This document shows, in pieces, positions 32,860-46,676 of a stretch of 64,000 bases of DNA (its first letter is position 1; each line of letters begins with the position of its first letter). A program made the translations under genes and the position numbers. The DNA comes from Kuschelorhynchus macadamiae (Eukaryota > Arthropoda > Insecta > Coleoptera > Curculionidae): contig JAUTXW010000061.1 of the NCBI GenBank assembly GCA_030620095.1, positions 1,234,001 to 1,298,000 of the forward strand, read 5' to 3'. The notes below the pieces were generated by a model, which made no database searches, was not told where the DNA came from, and worked only from the letters and a program-made list of their open reading frames with translations.

Positions 32860-34915
32860 TAAGTCAATCTCTTAAAAACCTCACTCTCACCTACTTCCCA
32901 CGCATCGTCACACGTAGCCAAAACTCAATGGACCTCTTTATTATCACTGACCTAAAACGATGTGTTTCCATTTACGCTCCTCTGGGTTCCTCTGACTACG
33001 GTCTAATTACTATTTCCTGTTCCATACAACAGGAAATTGTAGAATTCATGCTTCCTCCTACAATTTGGGACTATAATTCCGCTGATTGGTGTGGGTTGAA
33101 TGATTTCTACTATTCCTTCCCTTGGAAAGATGTTAATTTCTTTTCCATCGATCGTTCCGAAATTTGTTCCTTAATCACCGATGTAATCCAATTAGATAGA
33201 GACATTTTTAACACATGGTACACTACCTTGGTTTTCAAAATTCCACGATAATCCCGGACTAGAGAAAATCGGTAATCATAGCAATTTCCTTCAGAAAATA
33301 TACACGCTGAAAACGAAGCACGAAATCATTACAATCGCGTAGTTTTTGAAGCCTTAAATGCCTTCAATACACGTATAAAAGACAAAGCCAAATGATAGTT
33401 AGTCCTTTTGGTGGCTTGCCATGAACCAAAACTTCTGCAAAATCTCATTTCAATCCTTAAATTCTGTTGATGGAATCGCTTTCAGGTCTAAAGCAAAAAT
33501 TGAACATTTTCAATCCATCAAAAACAACTTTGCCATACATTATGCACCAAATTACATTTAGGTAGGACGTATTCTCAAAACACTTATACCACTTCGGTCA
33601 TAATCCTAAAAAATGCGCTTTTGAACTTTTTTTAACAGGGTTTTTGAAGTGTCGTAATGACAAGGGATGTTTCCTAAAAGCTGCAAATTTGTTCGTGAGT
33701 AGCCTAGTCCTAAAAAGGAATACAAAACTCCCTCTAATTACAGACCCCTATTCTTACTCCTAATTATGAGTAAGGCAATGGAGAAGTATATTAATCCAGA
33801 TCTTTAAAATTAAATTGATACACTTATACATTGACAAGCAATACTGCTTTCGCCACTAAAGGTCCCCAGCAGGTCGTTTTACCTTCGTAACCCACGACTA
33901 AAACAAATCTATAGAATTCCACGGAGAAGCCCAAATTGTTGCCTTCGATATATTCAAAGCATTTGATCAAGTCTGATATGAAGCAATTCTTAACAAATTG
34001 CCTGCCTATGGTCTTCCTTCAAAACTTTTACTTAGATTGCCAGTTTTCTTTATAACAGAAGCATGTCTGTAGTGGTTGATTGCATTTTTTCTGACTTTCA
34101 CAAAATCAAGGTGTTCTACAAGGTTCAGTGTCGGCACCTACCCTATTCCTTATACCAGCTATCCCATTCACAGCTATGCTGTCGATAATACAGCCCACTT
34201 CAATATACAAATTCCCAATGCTGCTTCTATGACTAAAATTTATGGTGAGCGCAGAGTAATGACTTTATCATTAAAATCGTATACTGGGGTCCAAAGAACC
34301 TTTACCATTCAAAAGAATAATCAAATGCTTGAAACCAGAGATTTCTTGGGCCTAGTTGTTATTACTTATCAGAAATATCTTCGCTGTCATGATTACAGAT
34401 GCCAGAGCAGCGGCGAAGAAATTGAGTTTCTTTTACCTAGGTCGAAAACACTTTTCTTCTGCCAACTTGTATGCTCTTTAGATATCGAAAATCAGACCGA
34501 GTGTTGAGTATTGTTGAGATATATGGGGAGCGTCCTCTCCTTCAATTCTTAATATCCTTGAGTTTATTCCAAAAAGAGCTTTTCGCCAGATTAATGATCC
34601 AAACATCACAAAGAAGCTTCCATCCCTTGATCATCCTCAAATTGTAGGGTATCTGTCTCTGTTTTACATATACTACCAAGGATACTCTTCTGATCAATTA
34701 TTATCCATTATGTCTTCTTAAGTCAACGCGGTCTAAAAGATACGAGCATTGATCCCATGCATCTTTTTGTGTTGGAGTCCAACTACAAAGTCCAAGGGCC
34801 TTATTTCCGTGTATGTATCCCGATTACGAAATGTGTTATCAACAATTAGGAGAAGAGGGAAAGATCTTTCCCTCTTCTCCTAATTTTGCAAGTATTTAAA
34901 TCCCACATGAGTAAA
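32860..34915 (+). pseudogene. Non-LTR retrotransposon ORF2 relic (endonuclease end + RT)
   Basis: Pieces in several frames follow the order of a CR1/Jockey-like polyprotein. Endonuclease end: SMDLFIITD, YAPLGSSDYGLI and FNDFYYSFPWKD-type text at 32925-33250. RT: TPSNYRPLFLL near 33730, motif A VAFDIFKAFDQV near 33940, motif B QGVLQGSV near 34110, and motif C at 34175-34189 reading YAVDN where YADD is expected. The C-terminal end shows RVLSIVEIYGERPLL-like and FIPKRAFRQINDPNI text (34500-34610) and thins out near 34900. Many stops and frameshifts are present. Such elements copy their RNA into nicked DNA. No 5' UTR, ORF1 or poly(A) tail is recognised. Confidence 0.75.
34844..34885. repeat. Perfect 42-bp palindrome
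   Basis: 34844-34864 is the exact reverse complement of 34865-34885 with no spacer; the centre is AAAGATCTTT. It lies at the 3' end of the non-LTR relic. Confidence 0.93.
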
Positions 34916-36800
34916 AATTCCCTTTCTTCACATAAAGCAACCACCTTTGGTCTGTTTATAGATAAAAAACCTAGGGAGTTGAGAACTACAACACAAAATT
35001 TTCAAAAAAATGACTGAAAGCCATTTCCCATAACAAATGTGAGCATTGTGCTAGATCCTCTACTAGAAAAGATTATATTAAGCAAAGATATAAATAACAG
35101 TACAATTTGGAAATATCGTTTTGACCTAAATATTTGCATATTATTAAACCATTATTAGTTTATAATGCAAAATCCCTATTACCTATGTCCGAAATGTTAA
35201 TAAAAATTTCATGTATTTGCTGTCTACATTTCTTGTTATACTTTCTTTTAAAATTTTTCATTTGCGGTAACCACAGTAGTGATAAAACAATTTTCATTTG
35301 TTTTTAAGGCAAATTGAATTGAGATTTTATTTTTTTATTTAAATCCGAAATACAAGTTTTAAATAAATGTAGATGATTGTCAATGGCAGCGAAAATATTG
35401 TACTCACATGTACATACAGCGCTAAAAAATTAATCTAAAAGAGGAAATGACCTTCTGTGCAATCGCAAAGGCTATTATGAAACATTCATACATTTATCCT
35501 TGTCCGACTTCTCTACCGGATGTCGCGGTCATATTTCTGAACGCGTTACCGGTTAAAATCGTTTTCACGACATGGCTGTAATTTATTTTTATTTTTGCTG
35601 TAATAAAGTTTTCCAAATTGAAAAAGCAATATATTGGCAGCGTTTACCACTCAAGGATTCTAACGGTACAGTTTCAGGGAAGCTATTTCTGTTTTAAAGA
35701 TATTAAGAAAGGTTTCTTAGTATTCTTCTAACTAAATATAAAAGTCATGAATAATACCATACAACAAAAGTTTGAATAGTACAATAAGTAAATTATTACT
35801 TCAACCAGCATACCCTATTAAGTAAATGATAGTGATGTGTATAGTAGACATTTTTCGGATATGCAGTGACGTCATTATTTACATCTTTGTAACAGTGAAT
35901 TTACTAAAAAAAGTCACGTCTTTTCTTTTTTCAACTAAATGTTATCACGTTGAACAAATGTTTAAGTGTGACATTTCGAAACGTTAAAATAGTTTTTCTA
36001 CAAGCGTGTGGAAAATCTAATTTTCAAATTTGTTTTTCAGCACTAATGCGGAAATTTTTATCAACAACCCAAGGTAACATAACAACCAGGTTAAATTTGT
36101 TGTGAATAACAACCCGTTGAATATACATCGTGACCCACAGCAGTTTGGTTAAATTGTAGCTCGTGAACGGAAAATTCATTAATTGGCATTCAAATTGAAG
36201 ATAACATTATTTTTGAGCATTTATATTCTTTCTCCGTGGACGCGGTCAGCATACATATTATTATAATTGTCCACTAATTTATTGATTACCTTATAAAATT
36301 TACCTATATAATTGCTACCTGTGTACCCAAGTCACGCTATTTTGTTTATTGTCAAAAATGACGACGTCAAACCTTTTCTATGTATAAAAATTCAATGTAA
36401 GTCCGACCTCAATAGAAGCAGTCCCAGAGGAGATTATTGAAGCTGCTAAAAATGTTAATTCGATTTTACTTCAAAAATCGGAAAGAAGATACTACAAAGA
36501 AAATGAAATATTGGGTCTTGTTAACAATTAAACCCACGAAATTTGATAATTTTTGAATATAAATAGAAAGTTTACATTCATTTAACTGTTTCAAGAAAAT
36601 AAAAGAAATGGATGAACCCCTTTTTCTATTAAAAAATCCAAAAACAAATTCGATATTTTCACTGCATTCCAATGCCCCATATTCCTTAATATGACAATTT
36701 GAAGAAAGGCTATCTTACATTGTTGCCAAACTTACATTATTTTACGGAGCTTAAATTTTTCGTGTTTGTCTCCCGACAGTAACGTACTGGCCCTCTTGTG
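34916..36800. other. Noncoding stretch
   Basis: No gene or clear repeat seen; a 68-codon minus frame at 36466-36672 has no known motif. Confidence 0.5.
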
Positions 36801-36806
36801 CCTATT

Positions 36807-37079
36807 CCGAATGCTAGACATCCGCCAGTGCTGCACTTCGCTGTCATTCGCCTTTTATATTTGAGCTTTAATGATGATGTCTACGGCGCCTAACCTGGTG
36901 CTAACCCCGTACCAATCTACCTAGTGCGGTCAACACTAATCAACAGCCCCCTCCGCCAATGACGAATGTTAGACTTTCGGCAGTGATGGCCTGCGCTGTT
37001 GTTGCCCTTTTAGTGCTTTAACGATGATGCCTACGGCGCCTAACCTGGTGCTAACCCGGTACCAATCCACCTAGTGCCT
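36807..37079. repeat. Tandem pair of about 120-bp units
   Basis: Units at about 36807-36929 and 36961-37079 share GAATG(C/T)TAGAC, CCAGTG or GCAGTG, CTACGGCGCCTAACCTGGTG and ACCAATC(T/C)ACCTAGTGC. The GC content is higher than the surroundings, as in some SINEs. Confidence 0.75.
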
Positions 37080-37379
37080 TTGGGCTCCTGCTGGTAAAGA
37101 TCCACAACCTACAAACGAATTTTGTTTTTCTTATATAATTTGTATAGTTCATATATAAAATAAACTCGGCAACGTTGCATCCCCAGCACACTGGATTTCC
37201 GTCTGACGGGCGACACTCTCGCTCTCTCTTTATTTATCATCTGTAATTATATTCAAAAACGTTTAATAATGTCTAATATAATAATTAATTATTTCTAACT
37301 TTTAGTTAGAAATAATCTTTTTTGTATTAGAGAGCATTATAATATATTCAATATTTTACGTAGTTCATAAATTAAGTTT

Positions 37380-37688
37380 GTGAAAAATATATTTCAGCGA
37401 TACGCTAAAAACAAGTTCAGTACAACCTTTCGAAATTTATATAAGAAAATAGGCAACTTTGAAAAGGAGGAGGTAATTTTAGTTTATTTATCTGAGCTTT
37501 CAAAACCCAGCACGTCGACAGAAACCGACATTCAAACAATGGAATCTGAAGAAATTAGAATAACGCCAATTAGGGTCAATAGGGATAATATGATGCCAAG
37601 CAGAAGCAACCGGTTGGAACCGGTCATCAATGTGGTCAATGCAAGTAATTGCACTTTTGTTACAAATTATTATATAAATAAGCAATAA
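37380..37688 (+). CDS. Possible terminal exon of an unknown gene or transposon
   Basis: Open frame to TAA at 37686-37688, with a candidate splice acceptor ATATATTTCAG ending at 37397 and AATAAA at 37685-37690 overlapping the stop. From the acceptor it would give about 97 codons: a basic helical part (KIGNFEKEEVILVYLSEL), a Ser/Thr stretch, and an end rich in Asn (VNASNCTFVTNYYINKQ). I recognise no family. The acceptor and signal positions are suggestive only; no partner exon was found upstream. Confidence 0.3.
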   Translation: MKNIFQRYAKNKFSTTFRNLYKKIGNFEKEEVILVYLSELSKPSTSTETDIQTMESEEIRITPIRVNRDNMMPSRSNRLEPVINVVNASNCTFVTNYYINKQ

Positions 37689-37691
37689 AAT

Positions 37692-39849
37692 GTAAAACTT
37701 TAAATACAAATTTTAATATGACTGTTGGACATTGGTCGTTTTCCACACGCTTGTAGAAAAATAAATGTTTCAATGCCTCAAAAGAACATATTACCATAAA
37801 ATCTCTCCTTCGGAAACTAAATTATGATAAGTCCAGTCATTTCAACTATTCTATTAGTTTTTTTGCAAAAATGGGTAAAAGAAATTGGCTTTCGATGAAA
37901 AAGAAGTAAGTAACTATACCTGCTTTTCTCTAGGAAAAAATGATAATGATATCTATTTTATTAAAATAGGCTATTAGCTCTAAGCCTTGCTCCTTCACTA
38001 CACGTAATTTTGTTTATCATTTTTTCATGATTGATCTTTCTTTGGAATTACCAATGCTTTCTTTCAAAATATTGATAGAGTCGTAGGTATTCAATTTCTG
38101 CTTTTGTTATGCTGTTTTTCAATCAAATCTCTTTAAGGTTTTGGCTCATCTCTTTGTTCGGCCTTTACAAATTTTATACAAATTAGATAAGTTCTCTAAA
38201 TACTATTAAAGAGGGGTAACTGTTTATTTCAAAATATGTCTTGTTTAGGATGAAACCTGTTTTATACATTATTTTTTTCAGTAAATGTATTGAAGGTACA
38301 AGAACTTCCACATGCGAAAAATTTTTTACATAATATAGTCAATGATTACAAAAATATTATATTTCTTTAATTTCTTCTTCAAAACCAAAGTTATAATTAA
38401 GCAGTCTTCCATATTCTAACGTTCTTATTTTTATACTTTTTCTTATTTAAAATTTCCGATGTTTTTAAATAATAAAACCCTTACCTCGGATTACACAGGA
38501 ACTACATTAAAATCAGTACAAAAACAAATCCCTGCTGATAAAATTACCAAACCGCAAGACTCCCAGGACATCTAATGCTACTCTTTTTCCTTTTAGGTTT
38601 TTCGGTCAAGCGCCAAATAAAGGAGATTGTGGCGGTATTCGTTAATACCACTTATACGTTGTTTGCTTAAAATTCTGACCTTTGATGTTACTCTTTATAT
38701 TATAAAAACCGAATTAAAGTTTTTATCAAAAAAATATCAAGGGGCACTTTTTTCGCTTTAGAGGTTGCTAATAAAATTGTAAGTATACAGTGTAATCCAC
38801 TTTTCATAAGTATACTCGAGCATCTCGCATCGCATCGCTCATTGACGTGCGACTCTGGGTGAGAGGACAAATTTTTGAAAAATTCAATTTTTTTTTTAAA
38901 TACTGCACTTAATGGATAATTGCAATAAAACGATATTGATCCTATTTTGGTTTTTAAAATAAACAGGTCCAAATTAAAAAAAAAAATCAAATTTTTTTTA
39001 ACTGCTGCACTTAATGGATTAGGAACCTAAATTTGTATTAAAATTTGTGGAATGTCCAACTAAGTAAAATAAAACAAATGCCTATAGCTCCGCCATTTTT
39101 TATCTGATTTTAAAAATATAAAAACTGACGTTTAGAGAATTTTAAACTTTATCGGACTGTATATAAAAATTTGGTGGTTTTCGTTTAAAAATTCATAGAT
39201 GGCACCACTTTCGGTTAAACCAGATGTGAACAAAATTATCAGATATGGGAAAAAGTGCTCATTTTTACATATAGTCGAACGCGGTTTTATCGTGCGGATC
39301 CAACATTATGAATTAAATCAGAAAACACAGTGAATACCAAAATGTTGTGTGATTCTTTTATCGAGCTATTAAATCTCGATGGCCTATTTACAAATATACA
39401 GGGAGAAAGAAAATAGTTTTCTTTATTAAATTACGCAATATTATTAAGATAGCCACTTAATATTATTTTATATATTAAATACCGAGGGACTAAATAAGAA
39501 AATTCGCTAAATATGTATTTGGTTAAAATGCTTTTTGTTGGCAAAATCAAAAATACGCTAAATGGCAAGCGCCTTAATTAAAGTCGGAAGGCGGTTCGAA
39601 TCAATGGAACAATCAGGATATGTTCTGTTTATTCAGCTTATTAATGAAAGAGATTTTTTTTTCAATCACCAAAAATTATGAGCCCCGCTTGACCTAAAAA
39701 TCTAACCATTTATACAGTGTCATTTATTTAAATGCGGGCCACCCCCGTGACAAGAAAACTTGTTTTTTTTTGTATTGTGATAACAAAAACATTCTATTTT
39801 GCAAAAATATTAAACACTTTTGTTAAAAACACAAGATAATTAGTTAATA
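37692..39849. other. Noncoding AT-rich stretch
   Basis: No gene recognised. TGCACTTAATGGATAATT near 38905 and TGCACTTAATGGATTAGG near 39005 form a short direct repeat. Confidence 0.5.
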
Positions 39850-40012
39850 CTTCCCTCGTGAGATTTTTTTCAGATCTTTACGTTTAAGAGTCCCTAGATG
39901 CCGGAAAACATGTTTTCTCAATTCCGTCTGTCTGTCCGTCAGTCTGTCTGTTAGGGGCATAGCTAAAAAACTACTTATCCGATTTCTTCAAATTTCAGTC
40001 TAAAATTAAGGG
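39850..40012 (-). repeat. Modular dispersed repeat, copy 3 (minus orientation)
   Basis: Read inverted it gives ACTTATCC/GGATAAGT, the CAGACAGACTGACGGACAGAC run, GGAATTGAGAAAACATG, CATCTAGGGACTCTTAAACG and the GAGGGAAGTA end, matching copy 1. Confidence 0.75.
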
Positions 40013-40032
40013 CCAAGCATGCGAACAATACA

Positions 40033-40592
<560 letters not shown>

Positions 40593-40619
40593 CATCATAG
40601 AACTTTTTAATATTACAGA

Positions 40620-41761
40620 CTAAAAAATATCATCATCACTTAAAAAGTCCTCATCTTCTGAGTCGTCCTCAAATAGCGCAATGATCATTGGTGCTATTTC
40701 GACATCTGGAACTCGTTCTCGATTCCACCAATCCCATATTAATTTCTCTGTATGTTCCACAGATTTCTTGCAGTACTCCGACGTAATATAATTTAATGAA
40801 TCTTGCCAAACAATTTGCACTTCATCTGATGTAAGACCATTATTCACGTGTTTTTCGTAATATGATTTTGCCCCAGCCCATACTAATTCTATTGCGTTAA
40901 ACTGGCAATGGTATGGCTGCAGTCGTAAAACCTCATGTCCATTTTCCCGTAATATTTCATCTACGGCATTAATTGTTGGTTTTTTAATAGATTTTGCCAT
41001 TAAAAGAAGTTCTAGTTTCAGCATACTGGGTAAAGGATTTTGTTTTTGTTTTATTAGCCAGTCATAAATATCACTTTTCTTCCAGGATGAAGTAGGTTGT
41101 TTATTTAAGATTCTTGAATAATAAGATGCATTATACATAATGATTAAAGATGGAGCATCTAAATTTGGAATCAGTTGTTCTTTTAACCACTTTTCAAACA
41201 GTTCACAGTTCGTATTATCATGGTAGTCCATACTTTTGATTGTTGAAGAAAACAGTGAACTTGCACCTGGGAGAAATCCAGTTGAAGAACCTCCATGCAA
41301 AATGCTGCACCGCTTTCCCGTCCCACATCTCTTTTTTTTCTTGACACTTTTTACAGACTCGTCCTGCTAAGAATTCGAACCACTTCCATTAGAAAATATT
41401 CAAGTCTCGTCTAAAAATACCACTTCTCTAAATTTTGAAATAACATTTTCCGTGTATTTCTTTAAAAACTGGATACGCTGACTTGCTATAAAATTCTTCG
41501 ATTACAGTCCTTTTTCTATCGAAAACCCAACATTTGTATTAATTTTAATAACGATTTTAGTCCAATTTCCAATATGCTTCGATTTTTTAAAGCTTCTTTT
41601 AAAAGTTGAAGGGTTATATTAGTTTTTGATATGTATAAATAGTAAATTGCATTACTAACATACATTTTTACATTGTCACTTAAGTCTTCTGTCTTTGGCC
41701 TTTTTCGTGTACATTTCTTAATCTTCTTGGGTAGTAAATTATGCTTATTTTTCATGCACAA
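40620..41761 (-). pseudogene. IS630/mariner-type (DDE_3-like) transposase relic
   Basis: Reading down from 41761: an HTH-like part (RKRPKTEDLSDNVKMYV; ILEIGLKSLLKLIQMLGFR), a break near 41516, then FLDET with TGA where Trp is expected (near 41395). From 41300 the frame is open for 226 codons: HGGSSTGFLPGA, SLIIMYNASYYS, LRLQPYHCQFNAIELVWAGA and an acidic C-terminus. The second catalytic Asp (normally in an MDNAPYH box) is Tyr at codon 41133-41135. The third, Glu in AIELVW, is kept. It once moved its own element by cut and paste. The (TA)n tract begins 28 bases past its stop. Terminal repeats were not found. Confidence 0.78.
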
Positions 41762-42328
41762 TTTTCTGCACAGTCATTATACCGATTCCCAGAGCTTTGC
41801 TACTGTCTCCTGGATGAATTGGGTGAATTTTCATTTTCGTAATATTATTAGATTCAATACCAATACATCGCTCAAAGATTTTTGCAACTGCTGGTATTTA
41901 TATGTTTATTCTCTTTTTTCATATGAAAATATCGTAGGTCTATCTAATTCATCTTCCGGATTTTATGCGGAGGATAGGATTATACGTAATAAAAGAAAAC
42001 CAAACCTTAAAAAGTTTGTCGTTGATAAATCGTATGACCCGCACGATAGCATTGCTTTTGATTATATTCATAAAATTTCAAATTAATATTTTGAAAAACA
42101 AAGAAAAAATGGAGACGTACATTAGTACATGCTAACGCGGTACACCTAGAAGTGGCTCACTAAGATCGTTAGTTTGGCAATATCACGTTAAATTATAGAA
42201 ATATTTAATATATAAAATAATGGCTGGATACAGACAAATCTTTTGATGCTTCACTCATGAAAATTGGTCCATGCGTTTAGCCTCTAGGTGGTAACAAAGA
42301 ACGGATACATATATACTTATTAACTTTT

Positions 42329-42329
<1 letters not shown>
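41762..42329. other. Noncoding stretch
   Basis: The plus frame overlapping here (41673-42086) is partly the opposite strand of the transposase relic; the rest shows no motif. Confidence 0.45.

Positions 42330-42395
<66 letters not shown>
42330..42395. repeat. (AC)n/(AT)n microsatellite
   Basis: ACACACACAC followed by about 55 bases of AT. Confidence 0.95.
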
Positions 42396-42398
<3 letters not shown>

Positions 42399-43779
42399 AT
42401 AGTCTTTTGGCATGAGCAGTCGGATAAAAAACAGGCCTTCAAAATGTTCATATCTATGATAGAGCACCCAGAATTTTATTATTTCTTTAATATTTAAATT
42501 AATTCTAGATTTGCTGCTTATAATACACGTATTTGTGACGGGTTTTGAATTATCGACTTTAAAAAACTGACATTTCTTCATAAATAAATTCATTTTCCAA
42601 TTAAGCCTGTTATTAATTTTTCTTTTCGAATTATTTTTAGAAACAGAAAACCCTTTAATTCTGCTTTGTTGAGGAGTTATTACATAATAAAGAACCGTAA
42701 AAAAACTAATATTGAAAAGCTTAATTCGTTTCGTTCTAATTTTTAGTTTTTGAACGTTGTAGGAAATCAATCTATAATTTTACGTTAAACTTAAAGATAT
42801 AAATCAAAATAGGGTGTTCTATTTAAAATTAAGATTATTTATACCAGGAATGTTTTTTTCTATAATATATTATAAAAGTTTGTAAATCCCTCACTTTTCC
42901 TTATCGCTGAAATTTTAACGGGCACATTATTTTTACAGGTTCCGATTGATTTGATAATAAATGGAAGAGAATAATATTTGATTTAGTAATACAATTTCAA
43001 ACATTATAGATGAAACAGTTTTTAAATCATATTTAAGAAAAGAATAAAAGCTTTTTCAGTACAGAGTATCATATAAATAAGCCCAACAAACTGAATTAAA
43101 ATAATCTATATTTATATTAAAGATATTTCTCATAGAACTAAAACAGATATATGTAGACTAATCTAGGCTACGAATTTTTAAATGTTAAAGTGGAAGTGGT
43201 ACAATCATGCCGGTAATAATGTTTTAGTTTCGTGCCTTTAGAAAGCACGGAAAATACTTGATTTGTAGCGATATATTTTTTACTAATACTAAAATAATGT
43301 ATTGATTTTATAAGATATTTCACTTAAAAATAACAAAAATATATTCAGTAAATATTTAAAGCCTTTCTAACAAAATAAAACTCTATGGAGTCCTTGCTTT
43401 AGTCTTAAAATAATTGAGTTAAAACCACTGAAGCCAGAGATCTAATATTTTAAGAGCTTTTTAGTTAAAGGAAGGATAGGTTAATTACAGCTCACGTGAA
43501 AATGCAGAGTTTTTAAATTCTGTACCCTACATTTATATGTATGACCCGCTGTTTTTTCATATAATGTTGCATTTGTTACTGGTCTACTATTCATACATTG
43601 TATTCTAAGTTAATTAGTCACTATTAAAGTAAAATAACAATTACTTGATGCTGTAGACCAATATAACTTATATTTATTAAATATGATGATAAAGACAACC
43701 TATATAAAAATGGGCAATTTTTTTACCCGGTACATCTGTTATTATAAATATTTCCTTTTATAACAATAGTAAAGTGTAA
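42396..43779. other. Noncoding stretch
   Basis: No gene seen; the long minus frame at 42327-42770 is an open stretch running into the AT tract, without motifs. Confidence 0.5.
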
Positions 43780-44420
43780 CCAAATTTAGTTCCACACATA
43801 GCCATTTACTATACTGTCTTTTCAAACATTCTTATTGAGCGCCATTTTTTTCCACCATACCGGATTCGTACCAATACTTTACCAGGTTCTACCTATGCCA
43901 TACTTAATTTTTGGGCATGATTTAAAATAAATTGAATAAGTAGATTTTATGCATTTTTTAAGACCGCCATTTTCTGTATCACGTCCAATATTACACCAAG
44001 ATTTGAAGTCAACTGAATTTTAGACATTTTAGTTGGCCGCCATTTTGTTTTGCGGTCTTGAATTAGTATCACAGTTTTACCAGATTATCTCTCTATCACA
44101 CTTAATGCTTGCCTTGAGGCAAATTGGATGATTTCATTCTTAGTAATATTTTTTTTACATTTCACTAGGTCGCCATTTTGTACCGCCATAATGGATTTTT
44201 ACTAAAAAATTACCGGGCCATCCCCACATAACTCTTATTTTTTTTACCGAAATTGAATCAATCGGATAAGCAGTTTTTAGCAATATGACAGACAGACCAG
44301 CGGAATTTACAAAACATATGTTTTGGTATTTAGGGACGCTAAAACGTAAAGATATGTAAAACCTGGAATTTATTTCGGGATTATATACATTTCAGTTGGC
44401 CACCACCTTGATCGTATTAC
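43780..44420 (+). repeat. Modular dispersed repeat, copy 4
   Basis: Several successive modules with GCCATTTT (near 43841, 43969, 44039, 44171), each followed by ATTCGTACCA- or ATTAGTATCA-like text, TTACCAG, CTATCACACTTAAT and AATTGAATAAGTAG. They end with the GACAGACAGACCAGCGGAA module and GGGACGCTAAAACGTAAAG. Confidence 0.75.
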
Positions 44421-46676
44421 CATTTTACCAGTTTATCTTTAAAGCATTTTTTGTATTATTTTTTAAAAGAGTAGGCAACATCGGTCCAAATATTGTTGCG
44501 TGCGTTCTAATTAAACGTGGAGACGACCAACTGATTACTACCATCGAGTTGATCTGATCATGACAAAAGGATGTTTGTAGGCTTTTTAGTCAATAAGTTA
44601 TTTCTCTTTAATTATGGATATTTATTGGATTTGCTCCTAGCTTGCAAAAGCAGACAGCGAGTGCTTATTGCAAATTAGTGACCCTCCAATCAAATTTCCC
44701 TATTGGGTCAAGTGACATATTGGCCAATTATGGCGTACCATATTCTGCAAGCCGTTCAGTTCTCGATACTCCCGTTAATCAGAATTTTCTAATATATCGG
44801 AATATTAGCAAAATTGTATTTATTATTATTATTTGTAAACGCTTTAATGACACAATATTTATTACCTCATCATTTACGCCTAGGAAGTCGATAACAAAAG
44901 CTAATTTTACATAAACCACTTTCAAATTTTAGATATTACGAAAAATTTAAAAATATAAGAAAGTAAGTTGGGTTCTCTCTAAAATTTGATCTAAATTATT
45001 TTTTTAACATAAAAGACCTCAACATTCCTTAAAAGTTTTCTCATAAAGTCGATTGCCATATATGTATCTTAAAATAACCAAGCAGTTTTTGCTTTTGACT
45101 GAAAATCCCCCTATCTAAAATGAGCTGATTTTAATTGTATTCCACAAACACCATTCAAACTCTTATCTTGAAAATATCTCCAACTTAAGTCTACTGAGAG
45201 CCTAGAAAACATATAAATACCCCTACTTTGTATGTTAAAACTGAGCAATCTCATTGGTTTCTTGGTGATTTATGCCATAGCTGCCTACAAAGCAGCACTT
45301 ACTTGCTTTAGTTTTAATTGAATCTGTTGTTTCGGTAATAAATTTTAAATCCCGCTTGTAAGATCTCATCTGTTTTAAAGGGTAATACACGATTGAATGA
45401 ATCGACTCACGAAAAGCTTATTCCTCGGATAAAATAATTTAAAAGGCATTCCTAAATTTAATTTAATTAAGTGCCAATCAGAGTCATTGGAATGTTCCCG
45501 CGAGCGAAAGTAAATTTTCCGAGGTTAAAACAATTCACATATTTTCTCTAATTTTTAGTGTAAATGGTGTAATTTGTTTGATTAGGGTACCTTGATATAT
45601 TTTATTGAAATATAACTTTATTCTTGTTGTAATTATATAGAGAGCTATGAGTAGCCTACAACTCTATGTACAGGGTGTCTCACGTAAGAAGCCGCACTAC
45701 CTTTCCTCAGAAGTGGTATGACGTACGGGATGATCCCCTATAACGTTGCCCCCTCTAACTTCCTTATTATTCAAGACCGAAAAAAAGTAGGGTTACTAAT
45801 CTAGCTTCTGCACATGCATAGAATCCAAGTTTACCTTCATTAATATCCAAGGGGGAGCAAAAAATTGCATTTTTGAAAACTCCCTATATATAATTACAGT
45901 TTTAGATTCTATTAAAAATTCTATGAATATTTTGTATTTAAAATCTTTATGTAACTTTAATTGATTTGGAGATATACAGTAATGTAAATGTACAATAAAA
46001 ATCGGTAAATTCTTCTTTTTTAACAACTTTACTCGACAACTTTATATAAATCCTATAAACAGTAATTTATTTAATTTTTTTTGGGTTTTTAATTGATTTG
46101 ACTTGACTATCCGGAGCTATACCGGATGGATAAAATACTACAATTAGTTTACAAAATGATTTTTTGTTTCAATTTTGTAACAATGATAAAATTGGCTTAC
46201 TGCCTGAAAGCTTGGCGTAAAGTCCTTCAAGGGACCTGCAGTTTGGTTTATATTTAAAAATTTTTTTAATAGTTCATTTTTCACTTCACAGTTTAAATTC
46301 AGATAGGTTATTCAACAATCGCTTTGCATTCTAACTATAATGTTTAACAAAAACGTCCTGAGAACAAAAACTTACAATTAAAAGTTTTACAAACATTTTT
46401 TGTCTTAAAGTGTTTAAAATTTTTTTAAGTGTGCAAATGCATCTTTTTGAGTTTTTTAATCTTTTGTTGTTTTTGATGGGAACTATGTCCTTTTTTCAAC
46501 AAAAGATATAAAAAATAGCTCTATTCGGGAGCTTATCCAGTAATTCTTTTAATTTATTAAAGGTTAAAGTATAGACTAATCACTACGTCTAGTAGCAATC
46601 GGTTGTTTATTTTTTGGCAAAAATTTTTAAAAATTCACTTTTAACTGGAACTGGAAAATAAAATTTGGGTGTAATT
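44421..46676. other. Noncoding stretch
   Basis: TACAGGGTGTCTCACGTAAG at 45669 resembles the first bases of repeat families seen in many insects, but no second end was found. No gene recognised. Confidence 0.4.
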
